Assembly (NCBI RefSeq): GCF_008831285.2
Contig: NC_045143.1
Span: 17,272,464 to 17,336,463 of the forward strand
DNA length: 64,000 nt
Direction: 5' to 3'
Source: Nymphaea colorata
Lineage: Eukaryota; Streptophyta; Magnoliopsida; Nymphaeales; Nymphaeaceae
The notes under the pieces were generated by a model, which was not told the origin of the DNA, did no database searches, and saw only the letters and a program-made list of their open reading frames with translations. Of the stretch, positions 38,349-49,452 are shown in pieces; the first letter of the stretch is position 1; each line of letters opens with the position of its first letter. A program made the translations under genes and the position numbers.

Positions 38349-39178
38349 TTGCTTAGTTAAGTTCACTTTGGGAACTTTGTTGGCTTGGTTAATGAGTTTT
38401 TATTAAATCAACTTTGTCAAAATTATTATTGAGAATTATTTTGGACGTCGAGACTTAGTCAGTTTTTTTAGCATAAATTATTCGAGTTTGAATCTAAGTT
38501 ATATATAGGGCCCACATTTTCACCTACAATGGCAACTCTATCAAGGCAGCTAGGGGGCTAACACTTTAACGTATATGGTAAAATCGAGCTCGATGGAGAA
38601 AACTGATTGGGGCAATTTAGTAGTTTATTAATGGAGCTCTTGGTATTCAGAACACTCGAGGAGTTCCTTGGAAACACAGCACTAAAAAGCCCACCTTGGC
38701 GGTTTATGTTTCCCAAGTGATATCCCAATTGAGACACAAAAGCAAACGCAGCTTGAATCTATTTTGGTTAGTATTTTGGTTCAATTCTTCAATATCCTTG
38801 TGGTTTATGGATTTTCACTGTGCTTTTTCACTATTTTGCTTAAACTCTAATTAGGGATGTTCAAGGAGCAGTCGAGCCTGGGCTTACCCAGCTCGAAGTC
38901 AGTTTGACTCACATATTGCTCGGTTTGAGCTCGAGCTGAGCTTTATGAGGTCAGCTTGAGCTTAAGCACGACTCCATCAATTGAGTGTGAGCTCGAGCTC
39001 AACTCATTGCTGAAGGAACATCATCTTCTTGTTATCACAAACAACTAAGGATGTACAACGAGTCTAGCCAAGTTTGGCTTGAATCGAACTCGTTCGTATA
39101 ACTCAAGTTATAAACTCAGTCCAGTTCTCATATATGTTTTGGTATGGATGCATGATTTCATTTTTATTTCTTCCGCAC
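38349..39178. other. Intergenic, transposon-like low complexity
   Basis: Holds GAGCTCGAGCTGAGC-type sequence (38870-39010) common in decayed plant transposons. No gene. Confidence 0.4.
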
Positions 39179-39183
39179 GCTCT

Positions 39184-39395
39184 TTTTTTTTTTTTTTTTT
39201 TTTGTCATTTCTCCCTCCCTCCCTCCCTCCCTCCCGCCCGCTCGCTTCTTTCTTCTTCCTCCTCATCTCCTCTTCTTCTGGTCGCCACCTCCTTTTCTCC
39301 TGAGCTGGAACCGCAAGTCTCAACTCTCCCTTTGTCTTCTCCTCTTCTTGTTCTTCTTCACCTCCTCTCTCTCTCTCTCTCTCTCTCTCTCGGTT
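39184..39395 (+). repeat. Pyrimidine-rich microsatellite cluster
   Basis: A T-run (39184-39203), then (CCCT)n, TTCTTC/CTC-rich sequence and a (CT)n tract near 39363-39391. The open frames at 39079-39502 are translations of this low-complexity DNA. Confidence 0.9.
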
Positions 39396-39751
39396 TCTAT
39401 CTCTCCTCCTCCTCCGTTTTCTTCGTCCTCCTCCTCACCGTCGGGTCCAGCTTAAACGAGTCCAGCTCGAGTTTTATAACTAGAGTTTTAACTCATACTT
39501 GAACTGCGTCGAGCGTATAAGAGTGAGCTGAGTCGACCCCGAGTTGTACATCACTAATTGAGACTTAATTTTCCGGAATTTTTTTTTTTTACTAAATTCG
39601 TGATCATTAATTGGTATGAACCATCTCTTTGAAAGCCCAATCTGAAATATTATTTATGAGTTCCATCCACCACAAATACTGGAGCCGGAGTTATTTATTT
39701 CATGGGCAAGCCCTCAGGATGAGATCGATTGCAGATCTGCTCTTCGGGTTT

Positions 39752-40735
39752 TCAGCATTTAGGGGAGAGTGGCGGTCCACAGAGGCAGCGGTTGTGCATA
39801 TAGGACGAACTATCGAGCTTCTGCATGTTCCCACCTTGGGGGATTTCCCCGCACAGCCTGTTGTAGCTCACATTGAACTGCTGCAGGTTGGGTAGTTCCA
39901 CAATCTGCGTGGGGATGCTTCCGTATATCATGTTGTGTGAGAAATCCAAGATCCACAAGCCGGAGGGGAAGACGACACTGGTCAGGTCGAAATTGAAGAG
40001 ATTCCGGGAGAGAATGATGCTGGTCAATGACTTGGATCGGTTGTTGAAGAGGGGAGATGGATCGCCAACTAGCTGATTCCTGTCGAGATCGATTCTAGCG
40101 AAATCTGCTTGGGCAAGAGATTTGGGAACGGCGCCAGAAAGGCTGTTGTGAGAGAGGAAGATCTGCAGGTTGGCACCACGGAACTGGCCGAAGGAATCGG
40201 GTAGCGGGCCGGTCAGCATGTTGCGGTCCAAATGCAGCATTGTGAGCTTTGGAAGATTGGCAAGAGTTGGGGGGATGGAGCCACTGAGCTGGTTGAAGGA
40301 TAGGTCCAAGCTCTCCAGGTTGGTCAGTCGATTCAACCAAGTCGGTATGGGCCCCGACACGTTGGTGCCGCTGATGCGCAGATAGGTGAGCTTGGTGAGG
40401 CTAGCGAAGGATGGTGGGATTCCTCCGTGAAGGTTCGGCATGTTGTGGATGCTGACATACTGCAAGTTGGCGAACTTGCCGATGGCCGCCGGAATCGGGG
40501 CATTTAACTGATAACTGTTGAGGGTGAAGCTCGTCACGCTGCTGGTGTTCGGATTGCACCGGATCATGTTGGTCAGGTGGCAGCAATCGGTGCCGGTGTA
40601 GGTCCAGTTGAGGGCCGCAAAGATCTCGGCCACAACTTGCGCGTCTGCGGCAGGACATTGCCACCTGAAAGCAGAGGTGAGGGTGAAGGAGAAGGAGAAG
40701 GTGAATAAAAGGGAGACCAAAATTAGGCGAGGCAT
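39752..40735 (-). CDS. Polygalacturonase-inhibiting protein-like LRR protein (PGIP-2)
   Basis: A 327-residue single-exon protein, paralogue of PGIP-1 (24284-25261) and convergent with it. Signal peptide at residues 1 to about 22 (MPRLILVSLLFTFSFSFTLT...), N-cap with DCCHL, ten LRRs with LxGxIP spacing, and C-cap HNRCLCGPPLSPKC. Two long blocks are shared with PGIP-1 almost unchanged (NMPNLHGGIPPSFASLTKLT and RLCG-x-IPQGGNMQK). It differs in the first LRR (SYQLNAPIPAAIG against FGDDFNGPIPAAIA) and in some concave-face positions, where PGIPs choose their target enzymes. Intact, with no stop or shift, and therefore likely functional. No clear TATA box was identified upstream. Confidence 0.92.
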   Translation of the reverse strand: MPRLILVSLLFTFSFSFTLTSAFRWQCPAADAQVVAEIFAALNWTYTGTDCCHLTNMIRCNPNTSSVTSFTLNSYQLNAPIPAAIGKFANLQYVSIHNMPNLHGGIPPSFASLTKLTYLRISGTNVSGPIPTWLNRLTNLESLDLSFNQLSGSIPPTLANLPKLTMLHLDRNMLTGPLPDSFGQFRGANLQIFLSHNSLSGAVPKSLAQADFARIDLDRNQLVGDPSPLFNNRSKSLTSIILSRNLFNFDLTSVVFPSGLWILDFSHNMIYGSIPTQIVELPNLQQFNVSYNRLCGEIPQGGNMQKLDSSSYMHNRCLCGPPLSPKC

Positions 40736-41157
40736 TTGCGAAATATCTTATTGCAGACTCTGTTTGGTTTGTAGGCGAAGGTAGATGCGAAATCTACTTC
40801 CCTTATGTAGTCTCATTCTGTTTCTCTCTCTCTCTTACATAAAAGATATTTCTAAGTGGAAACCGTTGACTTACAGGGGCGGCTACGCGTTTAGTGTTCT
40901 CAAATAGTTCTTTTTCCTTTTTTTTTTCTTTGATTGGAACTCATGCTTAACTTGAGGAAAACTAAGGTACACAAAGGAAAAACTTACTATTCATAGTTCT
41001 TTTGGTTGTGAGCATAGTTCAAATTGCACATCTTTCTCTCTCGGCATATAATTCTATCCATTGAAGCGCCACAAATGTTGAAATTTCTTTTGTTTTTGAG
41101 CATTAACACTGTGTTCTGAGTGTCCCGCGCCCATCATATTTGTGGTTTTCTTTCCAG
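40736..41157. other. PGIP-2 upstream region
   Basis: Should contain the PGIP-2 promoter. A CT-rich tract lies at 40818-40834 and a T-run near 40915-40930. No gene. Confidence 0.4.
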
Positions 41158-41229
41158 AGGGACCATAAGACGGGTGAGGTATCTGATCAACCTTTGGGCA
41201 CCGTTCATCATGAGGATGAATTCATTTCA
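41158..41229 (+). other. Isolated exon-like segment (24 codons)
   Basis: A 72-bp open segment is flanked by the strong acceptor TTTTCTTTCCAG and the consensus donor GTAAGT. It encodes RDHKTGEVSDQPLGTVHHED and four more residues, ending in FIS. I do not recognise the protein and found no neighbouring exon that fits, so it may be a remnant of a lost gene or chance. Confidence 0.3.
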
Positions 41230-42409
41230 GTAAGTGCCAACATTAGTTCATTGACTAGAACGTTCTTATCCATCTAGTACTTGGGATACCGATGACTCTG
41301 TGTATCAGCCCACAGAATATTTTTGTGAGTCCTATCTAAATGGCTTGGATTATTCTTACTGGGTCCCTTAAACTGGAGTATAAATGGAATTCAATTCAAG
41401 ATGCCTTGTACCTGATCCACGCTAGATCTGTTCATGGTGAGCAAGAAAATGCCATGAAAAGAGGCAGATAAGAGTGGAATTTGGTTTCAATTTTTGGTGA
41501 TTTGCGTGCCAGCACTATGCACCATCTGTGTCCAAAACTGGAAGCACCAACTTCCCACGGTATCTTCTTGTGGACAAACGAGCAGGCAGCAATTTAATTA
41601 AATGCATAAATAGGACTTTTGGATTACTGAGGTGCATTATTTTGAAAATCAAACCGGAGTCTGGTTTGGCAAAGAAGGATCCAAAATTTTCAAATTCAAA
41701 TTCATTATCATTCAAACAGTTTGTTTTCCATTTTGAATCTGAATATAAATTTTGCTTTACGTCCCTATGAACATGAAAGGGGTAATCTAACTAGGAAGGA
41801 ACACTGGCGGCATGAAGGCATTTCCCACAGAAGAGTAGCGAGGTAGATAAGCACCAATGAACCATATTCCAGTTCTCTCCAGGAAACAGATTAGTGGTGG
41901 GATACTGATAGCTTTAATATTTAACATTCAAATCAAGCGTATTTAGATTTTGCAGACTGAACAAAAGTTGTTTTCCTGATGTGAATTAGAAAGTGATGGC
42001 ACGTTGTTATGTGCTTTAAGTAATGAAGTTGCCAGTTCAAATTGCTTTGTAACGCTCATGATTGTTCTATCTATTTAAAGTTTATGCAGTGGCAGCACTC
42101 GGCAAGAGAGAAAAAATCTTTTTCTGTAGATGTTAGGTGAAACACATCACTGAACCACATTATCCTCTGCTTGCGTTCTTTGTTTTCATTACTTGGAGCG
42201 TTACCTTGAGTTTTTTATCCTGCATTCTCATTTTTCTCATCCCATATCATTGGGCTCAAGCTCATCCCCTGTTTCCGTTGCATCAAGCACTTTCAAATAT
42301 CTGTACCCATATAACTTAAACATAGCAAATTTTATATCACTGAAATTGACACATTCCATTTTCCTTTTGCGGAAGACACAACTTTTGGGTCTGATATAAA
42401 GCCAGGATA
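41230..42409. other. Intergenic, nothing recognised
   Basis: No domain or element ends seen. The frames at 41515-41770 overlap on opposite strands and look like chance. Confidence 0.4.
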
Positions 42410-42720
42410 TGATGGGCTTTCTTGATGGAGGTCATCCTATGCCAACCTAGACAATCACTCATAAGAAGGTCGATGGAAGCGAAGCCGCTGTTCTCAAGCC
42501 AGACTTTGATGCCAGGAAACAATCAAATTATATGCTTTGAGGTTGGATTACTGATACTCTCTCTAAAGAAGCTTTTGGTCTGGTGGTGGGTTTGCAAACT
42601 GCTGCAGAAGTTTGGAATGCCTTAACTGCTGCATATGCACAAGACTCTTAAGAATGAGAGCTTGTTTTCGATGCAAAAATTACAGACATTCAGAAAAAAA
42701 GGTCTCGACCACGGAACTGA
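42410..42720 (+). pseudogene. Decayed copia gag (UBN2-type) fragment
   Basis: Shifted fragments read GFLDGGHP, then KPDFDARKQSNYML, WITDTLSKEAFGLVVGLQTA and AEVWNALTAAYAQDS, the order and spacing of plant copia Gag around its W-x-x-L core. Stops and shifts are frequent and no LTRs are visible. Confidence 0.65.
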
Positions 42721-44117
42721 TGCAGCTTATGGGACTGCTCTTGGAGCATTCCCAAGTATAGTGGCAGTTCACTAGACTGCTCTTGCTGTAAGTGCAAGTG
42801 TTACTGCAGTCCACCAGACTGCTTTTTCTGCACCTTGAAAAAATTGCAGTTCACTCAAAAACGTCTCTCCAAGGGAAAATAGATTAATACTATTCTATTG
42901 GTTTTGCTAAATATATACTTACAAAGTATTTTTAAGAACAGCATTGTGTTCTTCGGATGCATTTCATAAAAGTTGCACCATGTTCTTATTTTAAAGAATA
43001 TGATATAATACTTTGTTGTTACATCAATCAATCAAAATCTGAACATAATCATACCATAAGAAAAACAAAAACATGATGTTTTTAAAATATGAATTCTAAA
43101 AATATGTATTCTATAAACATATATAATGGTTTCTTTTTTTATTATACAGCTCGTTAGATTGACACATGGTCTAGATCTAATTAGTGATGCTTTTGTTTTT
43201 TTTATCAAATACCATATTGAGGTGACAAGTGGTCTAGATGTAGTGGTCTCACAAATTCACAATTAAGTGCATTCATGAATTCTCCAATTTAGAATACAAG
43301 ACTTAAAAGAACTTCCATGAGCCATTAACCTTCGGCTGAATTGGAAATATTTCTTCATAAAAAGGGAAATCTTTCCATCTGAGACTTCTTGTTGCTGAAG
43401 AGATCAACAGAGAAAGTTAATGAATGCTAATAATGAGCGACAGTTTAAAATCATTCCCTTCAAAACTAGCACTGCGAGTTGGATTTTGTAGGTTTCTAGC
43501 CACCTGATACACAAGGTAGACACAGCTTTAGAAACAGAATATGTATCCTTCTTTGGAAATGATTGGTTTAGTAGACATATGGTTATGAAATCATAATTGC
43601 TTCAAAATACTTTCATAATTCACTACGGTGGTTGCAACTTGTTCTACCTGCCGAAAATGATCAAGTGAATTAGTTTCATACTTTCATTCATTGCATTTGT
43701 GCTCTTTTACTGATAAAAAGGTGCTTGCTGTTAGCTACGATCCCTCTATTTTTCTCCATGGATCTATATGATGTAGATGTCCCTGTTAAAACTGGTTGAA
43801 AACTTCTACCATGAAAAAAAATTTTCTCTTCAAAAAGTGTCTTGCAAGGAAATTCTACTGTTTTTTTCCTACCTGTTATGTGTGTTTCCTATGGCTACTC
43901 ATAGTGCCAAAGAGCGATGAAGATTGCAGAGCTCAAGAGTGAAAATGCAACAAGACCATCTGTCCTCTATTATTGTGCTCACAAGATCTACAACTCATGA
44001 AATGCTTAAGCTCTCCATCAGCAAGAGCTTTCGCACTTAAGATTCAGAGATCTTCAAGCATATTGTTTTTATGGATTTTGTCTGCAGATGTACCTATTTT
44101 TACCAAAGTTTTCAAGC
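42721..44117. other. Intergenic, nothing recognised
   Basis: AT-rich sequence with no long open frame, up to the left edge of the rearranged Tat complex. Confidence 0.45.
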
Positions 44118-44178
44118 ATAGTTGAATGGAATTTCGAAGAAATTGAAAAGTGAAAGCTTACTGTGACGGTTCACCAGT

Positions 44179-44223
<45 letters not shown>

Positions 44224-44248
44224 GATAGATAGATAGATAGATAAATAG

Positions 44249-44279
<31 letters not shown>

Positions 44280-44568
44280 TGTAGGAGAATGTTCTTTTCT
44301 TGGAAATTCAAGGTTTCTCTATCTAGATAGGATTTATTGACACAAGCACTAACAATAGATACTAGAGTTGTCCCATGAAAGTTATTTCTCTTTTTTAATG
44401 CTCCATTAAAACATAGAGTCCTTGATTTTCAACTGAAACATACAATTCATTGACTAGAGCTTGTAATAAGTCTGGAAAGCCTATTGCTGGTTGTTGTTTC
44501 TGTATGGAAAAAGATATGGTTGATAAGGATAATGATGATACTTGTGATTCAGTCTACTATAGGTCAAT
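44118..44568 (+). repeat. Unit X, flank of LTR B with compound microsatellite
   Basis: Contains (CA)n, (TA)n, (GATA)n and (TA)n in sequence (about 44180-44276), then 290 bp of unique sequence with a short frame starting MTRACNKSGKPIAGCC. It is repeated in reverse complement at 51671-52119, almost base for base. The frame is short and unassigned. Confidence 0.85.
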
Positions 44569-47500
44569 ACCCCACTCCCTTTTCAAGAAGGTCGAAATGC
44601 GAGTCAGCAAAATTCTTTTAAAATTGGGGTTTTGAGAAAATTTTCAAGAGAAAGGGATCCGCTCGTCGGTACGAGGTCCAACCGTTCCTGCCGCCTTTAA
44701 CAGGGGTAATTAGACCAAGGACTAAGGATCATTTGGATCATATACGAGTTATTGATGTAAGTCCTATATGCTTATGCATTGAGGTTTTGGATTCAAGAAC
44801 CGAAATTCATTTTTTTGAATAAATGAATTTGAATATTGGGGGTTTTCAAGTTGGTTTAAAAACCTTTGTTTTGGTGTTATTTGAAACACATAATTCATGA
44901 GGATTTTTGAAGATTTGGAATTGAGTTCTTTGTTGTGAACTCTAGATGATGATGATCATCTTATGATAAAAATTGATTTTGAACTCTTCTTTTGTCAAAT
45001 CATGTGATTTGTAGAATTCATTCTTTTGAAAGAACATGGGTTCCAAATTGTTAGAAAACATGTTGTTTTTCAAATGCACTTTGGCCAAAAGATTATGAAT
45101 GCATTGCTTGTGTTTTCTTTTGAAGTTAAGTGAAGTTTACAAATTCTCATTGCAATATGACTTGGTCATTTTTTGCAACTTAAATTTGAATCACTTAATT
45201 TCTTGAGAATGTGCATGTGGTGCCATTGATTTTGAGTGAAAGTGAATGCATGAAACGAGAATGGAAACTATATGGAAAATTCATTCTTCTCTCTCTCATA
45301 ATCCATCAAGATTCATTCATATGAAACATACATTCTTCACTCCCTCATAATATCTCAAAGTCCGTATTGCACGTCATACAATTTATACATGAAGATTGAT
45401 TAAAATGTAGGACTTTCTCTATATGTGCTCATTATATGATTAAGCACATGAATTAGAGATGTAGTCCATAAGCTTGAGGCTTGACATAAAATTATCAAAA
45501 TGATGAAAATATATAAATGATGTCAAGTTCAATCTTTGAAACGGATGGGAGACATGGATGACATCCACTTTTGTCTCAAAATAGCTAAAAATCAGACCTT
45601 GTGTTGATTTAAATAGCTGAAAATTGTGGACATTGATTCCAATAAGGACTTGTTTCTTAGATAGAAACAATGAGTTTTCCAAATCTATTCAAATTCCAGA
45701 TTTCGTAGTAATGAAATCATCAACTCCTTTGGATGATTCTAGGATGGTTGGTATTTCAAATATGTAAATTTTGATATTCTTGAACCAATTCCTATGAAAC
45801 ATGGTCTGATTTCAACAACATACATACATCTTACGTATGGGTTTGCTGAAATTAAGTAAAAATGAAATGAAAATAATTTATAATCTTGCACTAGAAAAAT
45901 CAATAAAAATGGCCCATTTCCTTAAAGACCGGTTTGGAAACATGTTCCAACCTGATTTTAAGGGAGGAATGTAATTTGTGACAAGAAATTGGATACATAT
46001 ATGTACATATATAACAATGTATACATATATGTACCTTACTTTTCAAAATGAAATTTTATCAAGGGACCGCATGACTCATGAATCATGATGATTCATAGCT
46101 GGGTTCTTTTATGTAGGAAGATTGAGAACTTGTTTCAAATCTTCCCTACTACCCTTGATTAATTGAATTGAAAGACATGAATCGAAATGACTGTGAATAA
46201 GAAAGAAAATAAAACAATACTCAAGCTTTCGTCCATCATTTCGCCATGCAAGGGTGGATCACATTCATAAAAACGTATCCATCCCTTATAGGCATTTTCA
46301 TCATACATGGTGCAGCAAAATCACTCTCTCACCGTGAGATTCTCTCATGGTAGGAAGTTTAAAATGGTATTAAGTTGGTTCCTTTGAAAGGGACGTGGCC
46401 TTGGGGCCAATTTCAAAATTTGATACTTGGGTTCATATTTAAGAAAAAAAAAAACGACATATGTATGCATTATGCATTAACATGTACATTGAAGCGTAGG
46501 TTTCCCTTAGCTGGACATCATTCCCAGCCGTAAGCAAATGAAAATAAACCCTCCCACGAATTGTTGGAATTAAAATAAATCAACAATAAGCTAAAGTAGA
46601 AGAGAAGTGAGTTAAGATCACCTACCTTGCGGTCGGTCTTGATGTTTGTCCTTCGTCTTCACTTGTTTTCTAACCCAAGCAATCCTAAGCAAGAATCCAA
46701 CCGTGGATTCAAGCTTAGCAAAGCTAGAATAAGAAATAGCTTGCTTGCTGAAATTTGGAGTGGTAAAGAGGGCTTCTCACCACGAAAATCCTAAGTAAAT
46801 AAGGGTTCACTTAAGCACCCTAGCTTAGCAAAATCAATGGGGAGAATAGAAGAAAGTGAAGAAGAGAATGGGAGAAAAAGGGGAAGGGGGCTTGGACGAA
46901 CCTCTTCTCTCTTCCTTGGCTTCTCCCTCCTAGCTCCTTAGCTGCAGCAATTTGATAGAATGCTCCAAAATTTCGTCCTCCCCCTTGGTGGCCAAGGGGA
47001 GGTTTATATAGAGGAGGAGGTGGGTTCAACCACCTTCTTAACTCACCTTGGGAACTTGCTTAAGACCTTGGGACTTGTAAAATGAGTTAAATAGACTTTA
47101 AAGGCTCTAATTGACCATTTCTCAGCCTATTTCCACGAGCTAGGTGGGCTGGGCTAGGTTTGGTCAACTTGGGTTCAGACCTAGGTGACCATTTTGACCA
47201 AAATTTTGGACGAAAATGCCCTTGCACAGGGTTTTGCCCTTATTTTGTACTATTTATTTATTTTTTGTTTGAAATCGAGCTTATAAGGTTAAAACCTAGT
47301 TACTAAGCTCCAAATGCCATTGAATTATATAATTAAATTTAAATTTTAATAAAATTTAAAAATTTTATCAAATTTGGTTCGAAAAGGGTATTTTCGTCCA
47401 AAACTTGATTGAAAATGGATTTCAACTGAATCAAACTTTCACTTGAGAAATTCAATTTAAATTTGGTATTTGATTCATGCATTTGACAAATTCAAATGTT

Positions 47501-48392
47501 TATTTGCCTTTCATAAACCATTTTAGGCTTTTTAATCTTAAGTTGACCGCAGAAGGGCAAAATTGTCCAAATTGATCAATTTCGACCAATTGACCAAAGT
47601 CAAAGCTCATTTGCAAGTAGTTTGACTTTATTTGAGGTAATTTGATAAATTTGGGTCAAGAAAGCTCTTAATTGAGCTAAATTGTACTTTGACTGAGTTT
47701 AGTCAAAGTGGGTTTGGTTCGGTCAAAGTCTATTTTCGTCCATTAATTGGATCATGAGACAGACTTACGTTTTGACTATGTTGAGCCCATTGTGACCGAA
47801 CCTAGCTGGAATTGGCACCACATTTGAGTGCACCCGGGTCAAACCTACTTGGATTAAGTAGGTTAGGTGAGTTTGACCAGTCTAGTAATTGCTTCTTTGG
47901 AAATGATTTTTTTCTTTAAGGAGGATCTGGTTAAAGAAGAGAGAGAGACATAAATGTCTCTCTTTTCCTAGGTTTCTCCTTTATTTCTTCTTGAAAATGA
48001 CTTTTCTTCAATTAATTTGAGAGAAAATATTTATTTATTATTTTTTTTTTAAATGGAGGGGGGCATGGCCCCTGGGGAGGGCTCTTGACCACACGGGCTA
48101 GGTGGGGCCCACACGTGGGTCCCACGTAGCATTTTAGACTGAATTAGATCCAATTCTTGGATCTAAGTCAAAATTTGCATTTTGCAATTGGATTTGGATT
48201 TCAAATGACATTTGCAATTGAATTTGGACTCGTAATCCTGCATTGGGATTCGTGTATCGGGTTAAATTCACGATTTGAATCTAATTGTTCTTTAGATTCG
48301 AAATTGGCTTTGAAATTGCAAATTTTCACAATTCTTTTGTGAAATTTTCACATTGCTTCAATTTTGATGTGGAAAAATTTGGGGTGTTAACA
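44569..48392 (-). mobile_element. Tat-type LTR B, 3' LTR of the minus-strand element
   Basis: On the minus strand it starts TGTTAACACCCC directly after the polypurine tract and runs 3.82 kb, but lacks the last 7 bp (GCGAACA) before joining unit X. A TATA-like box is at 47003-47010 (minus). It differs from LTR C at only a handful of positions (for example 45383, 45562, 46751, 47896, 48177), and from LTR A at many more. It has no target duplication because its outer end is truncated. Confidence 0.92.
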
Positions 48393-48412
48393 GATGCCCC
48401 TCTTTGTTGTTA
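48393..48412 (-). other. Tat polypurine tract, copy B
   Basis: On the minus strand AACAACAAAGAGGGGCATC lies directly before the LTR start TGTTAACA. The same tract occurs before LTR C. Confidence 0.8.
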
Positions 48413-49452
48413 AGCAAATTGAATAATTTGCTTAATAGCAAAGATTCACGCACCAAATTTTTGCAAATCGTTTGGAAAATCCATTTTTCAAATGATGTTG
48501 AACCATCCTCGCTCGAGGGGAAATGCTAGGCATAGACCTGAAATAAGAAGATTTTTCTCCATCTCATTGGAGACTTTGTACAGGAATTAATGTTGGTTGA
48601 AAAATTTTGTAATTGTGAAAGTTTTTGCATTTGATGCTTTGAGAAATTTGCCCTCGATGCCTTCTAAACCATTGGCAAGTGCTTTTTCTCTTCTTTTACT
48701 TAGTTTTTCATATACTCGCTTTTGCTTTTGAATTTTGATTTTCTTTTTGAGCCACCCTTCACTCTTGGGAGAAATTCCTCACCACCCCAAAAGCTACTAC
48801 GGAGTTCCACCGCTTTGGCGGTTTTGTGTAGTTTGCTTTGTGTAATATCAAGTCTATCGGGCTTTCTTCTGAACCCTTGTAACAAGCTTTGGGCCGGTAA
48901 CTCCTAGACCAGTTGGCCTCAGGGTACCAAATGTAAAACACTCCCCGGGCTTACTTGCTCGAATTCAGAAGGCTTTAGGAGACTTAATATAAGCAAAATG
49001 TTCATGGATTGCTTTTTAGCTTCACGGCGTAAGCATAGGTCATATGCCCACCCGCGCCTGCTGAGCTTTGAACCAGAGGAACAACTACACTCACCCCGAG
49101 CTCATTGCTCAACTCATTTCGCTTGATAGCTTTTTCTAGCATCTTGCCAAGGTCTTTTAGGTGACAAGACTTTTTCTTATGGCATCTCATGCTAGACCTT
49201 TACAAATGCCGATTGTCGGGACCAACATTAATTACTATACATAAGTCCCTCAATGTCTGTGAAATTTCTTGCCTATTTCAAGACGATGCCCTTGCAATTG
49301 CCCTCAAGACATGGGTTGAGTTTGAAAATTTTGATGCATTTTTGAAACTTTTCCCTAAGGGATACCATGCCCCATAGTTGGTTTGAAAATTGTTACAAAC
49401 GTGCTTATCAAAGCACAACTATTTTGAATTTTTTTTTTTTTGAATTGCAAAT
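48413..49452 (-). mobile_element. Tat 3' non-coding region, copy 1
   Basis: About 1.0 kb between the integrase stop and the polypurine tract. It is repeated at 53281-54321 and, shorter, at 58398-59326. Several 60-residue frames recur in all copies (for example one starting MRCHKKKSCHLKDLG on the minus strand, 49190-49002) but have no family resemblance. Long 3' untranslated regions are known in Tat-group elements. Confidence 0.75.

Noticed and set aside
39079-39502. Ser/Pro/Leu-rich frames
   Set aside because: Low-complexity (CCCT)n and (CT)n translation.
44180-44276. Regularly spaced repeats
   Set aside because: Simple microsatellites, without unique spacers; not a CRISPR array, which would not be expected in a plant nuclear genome.
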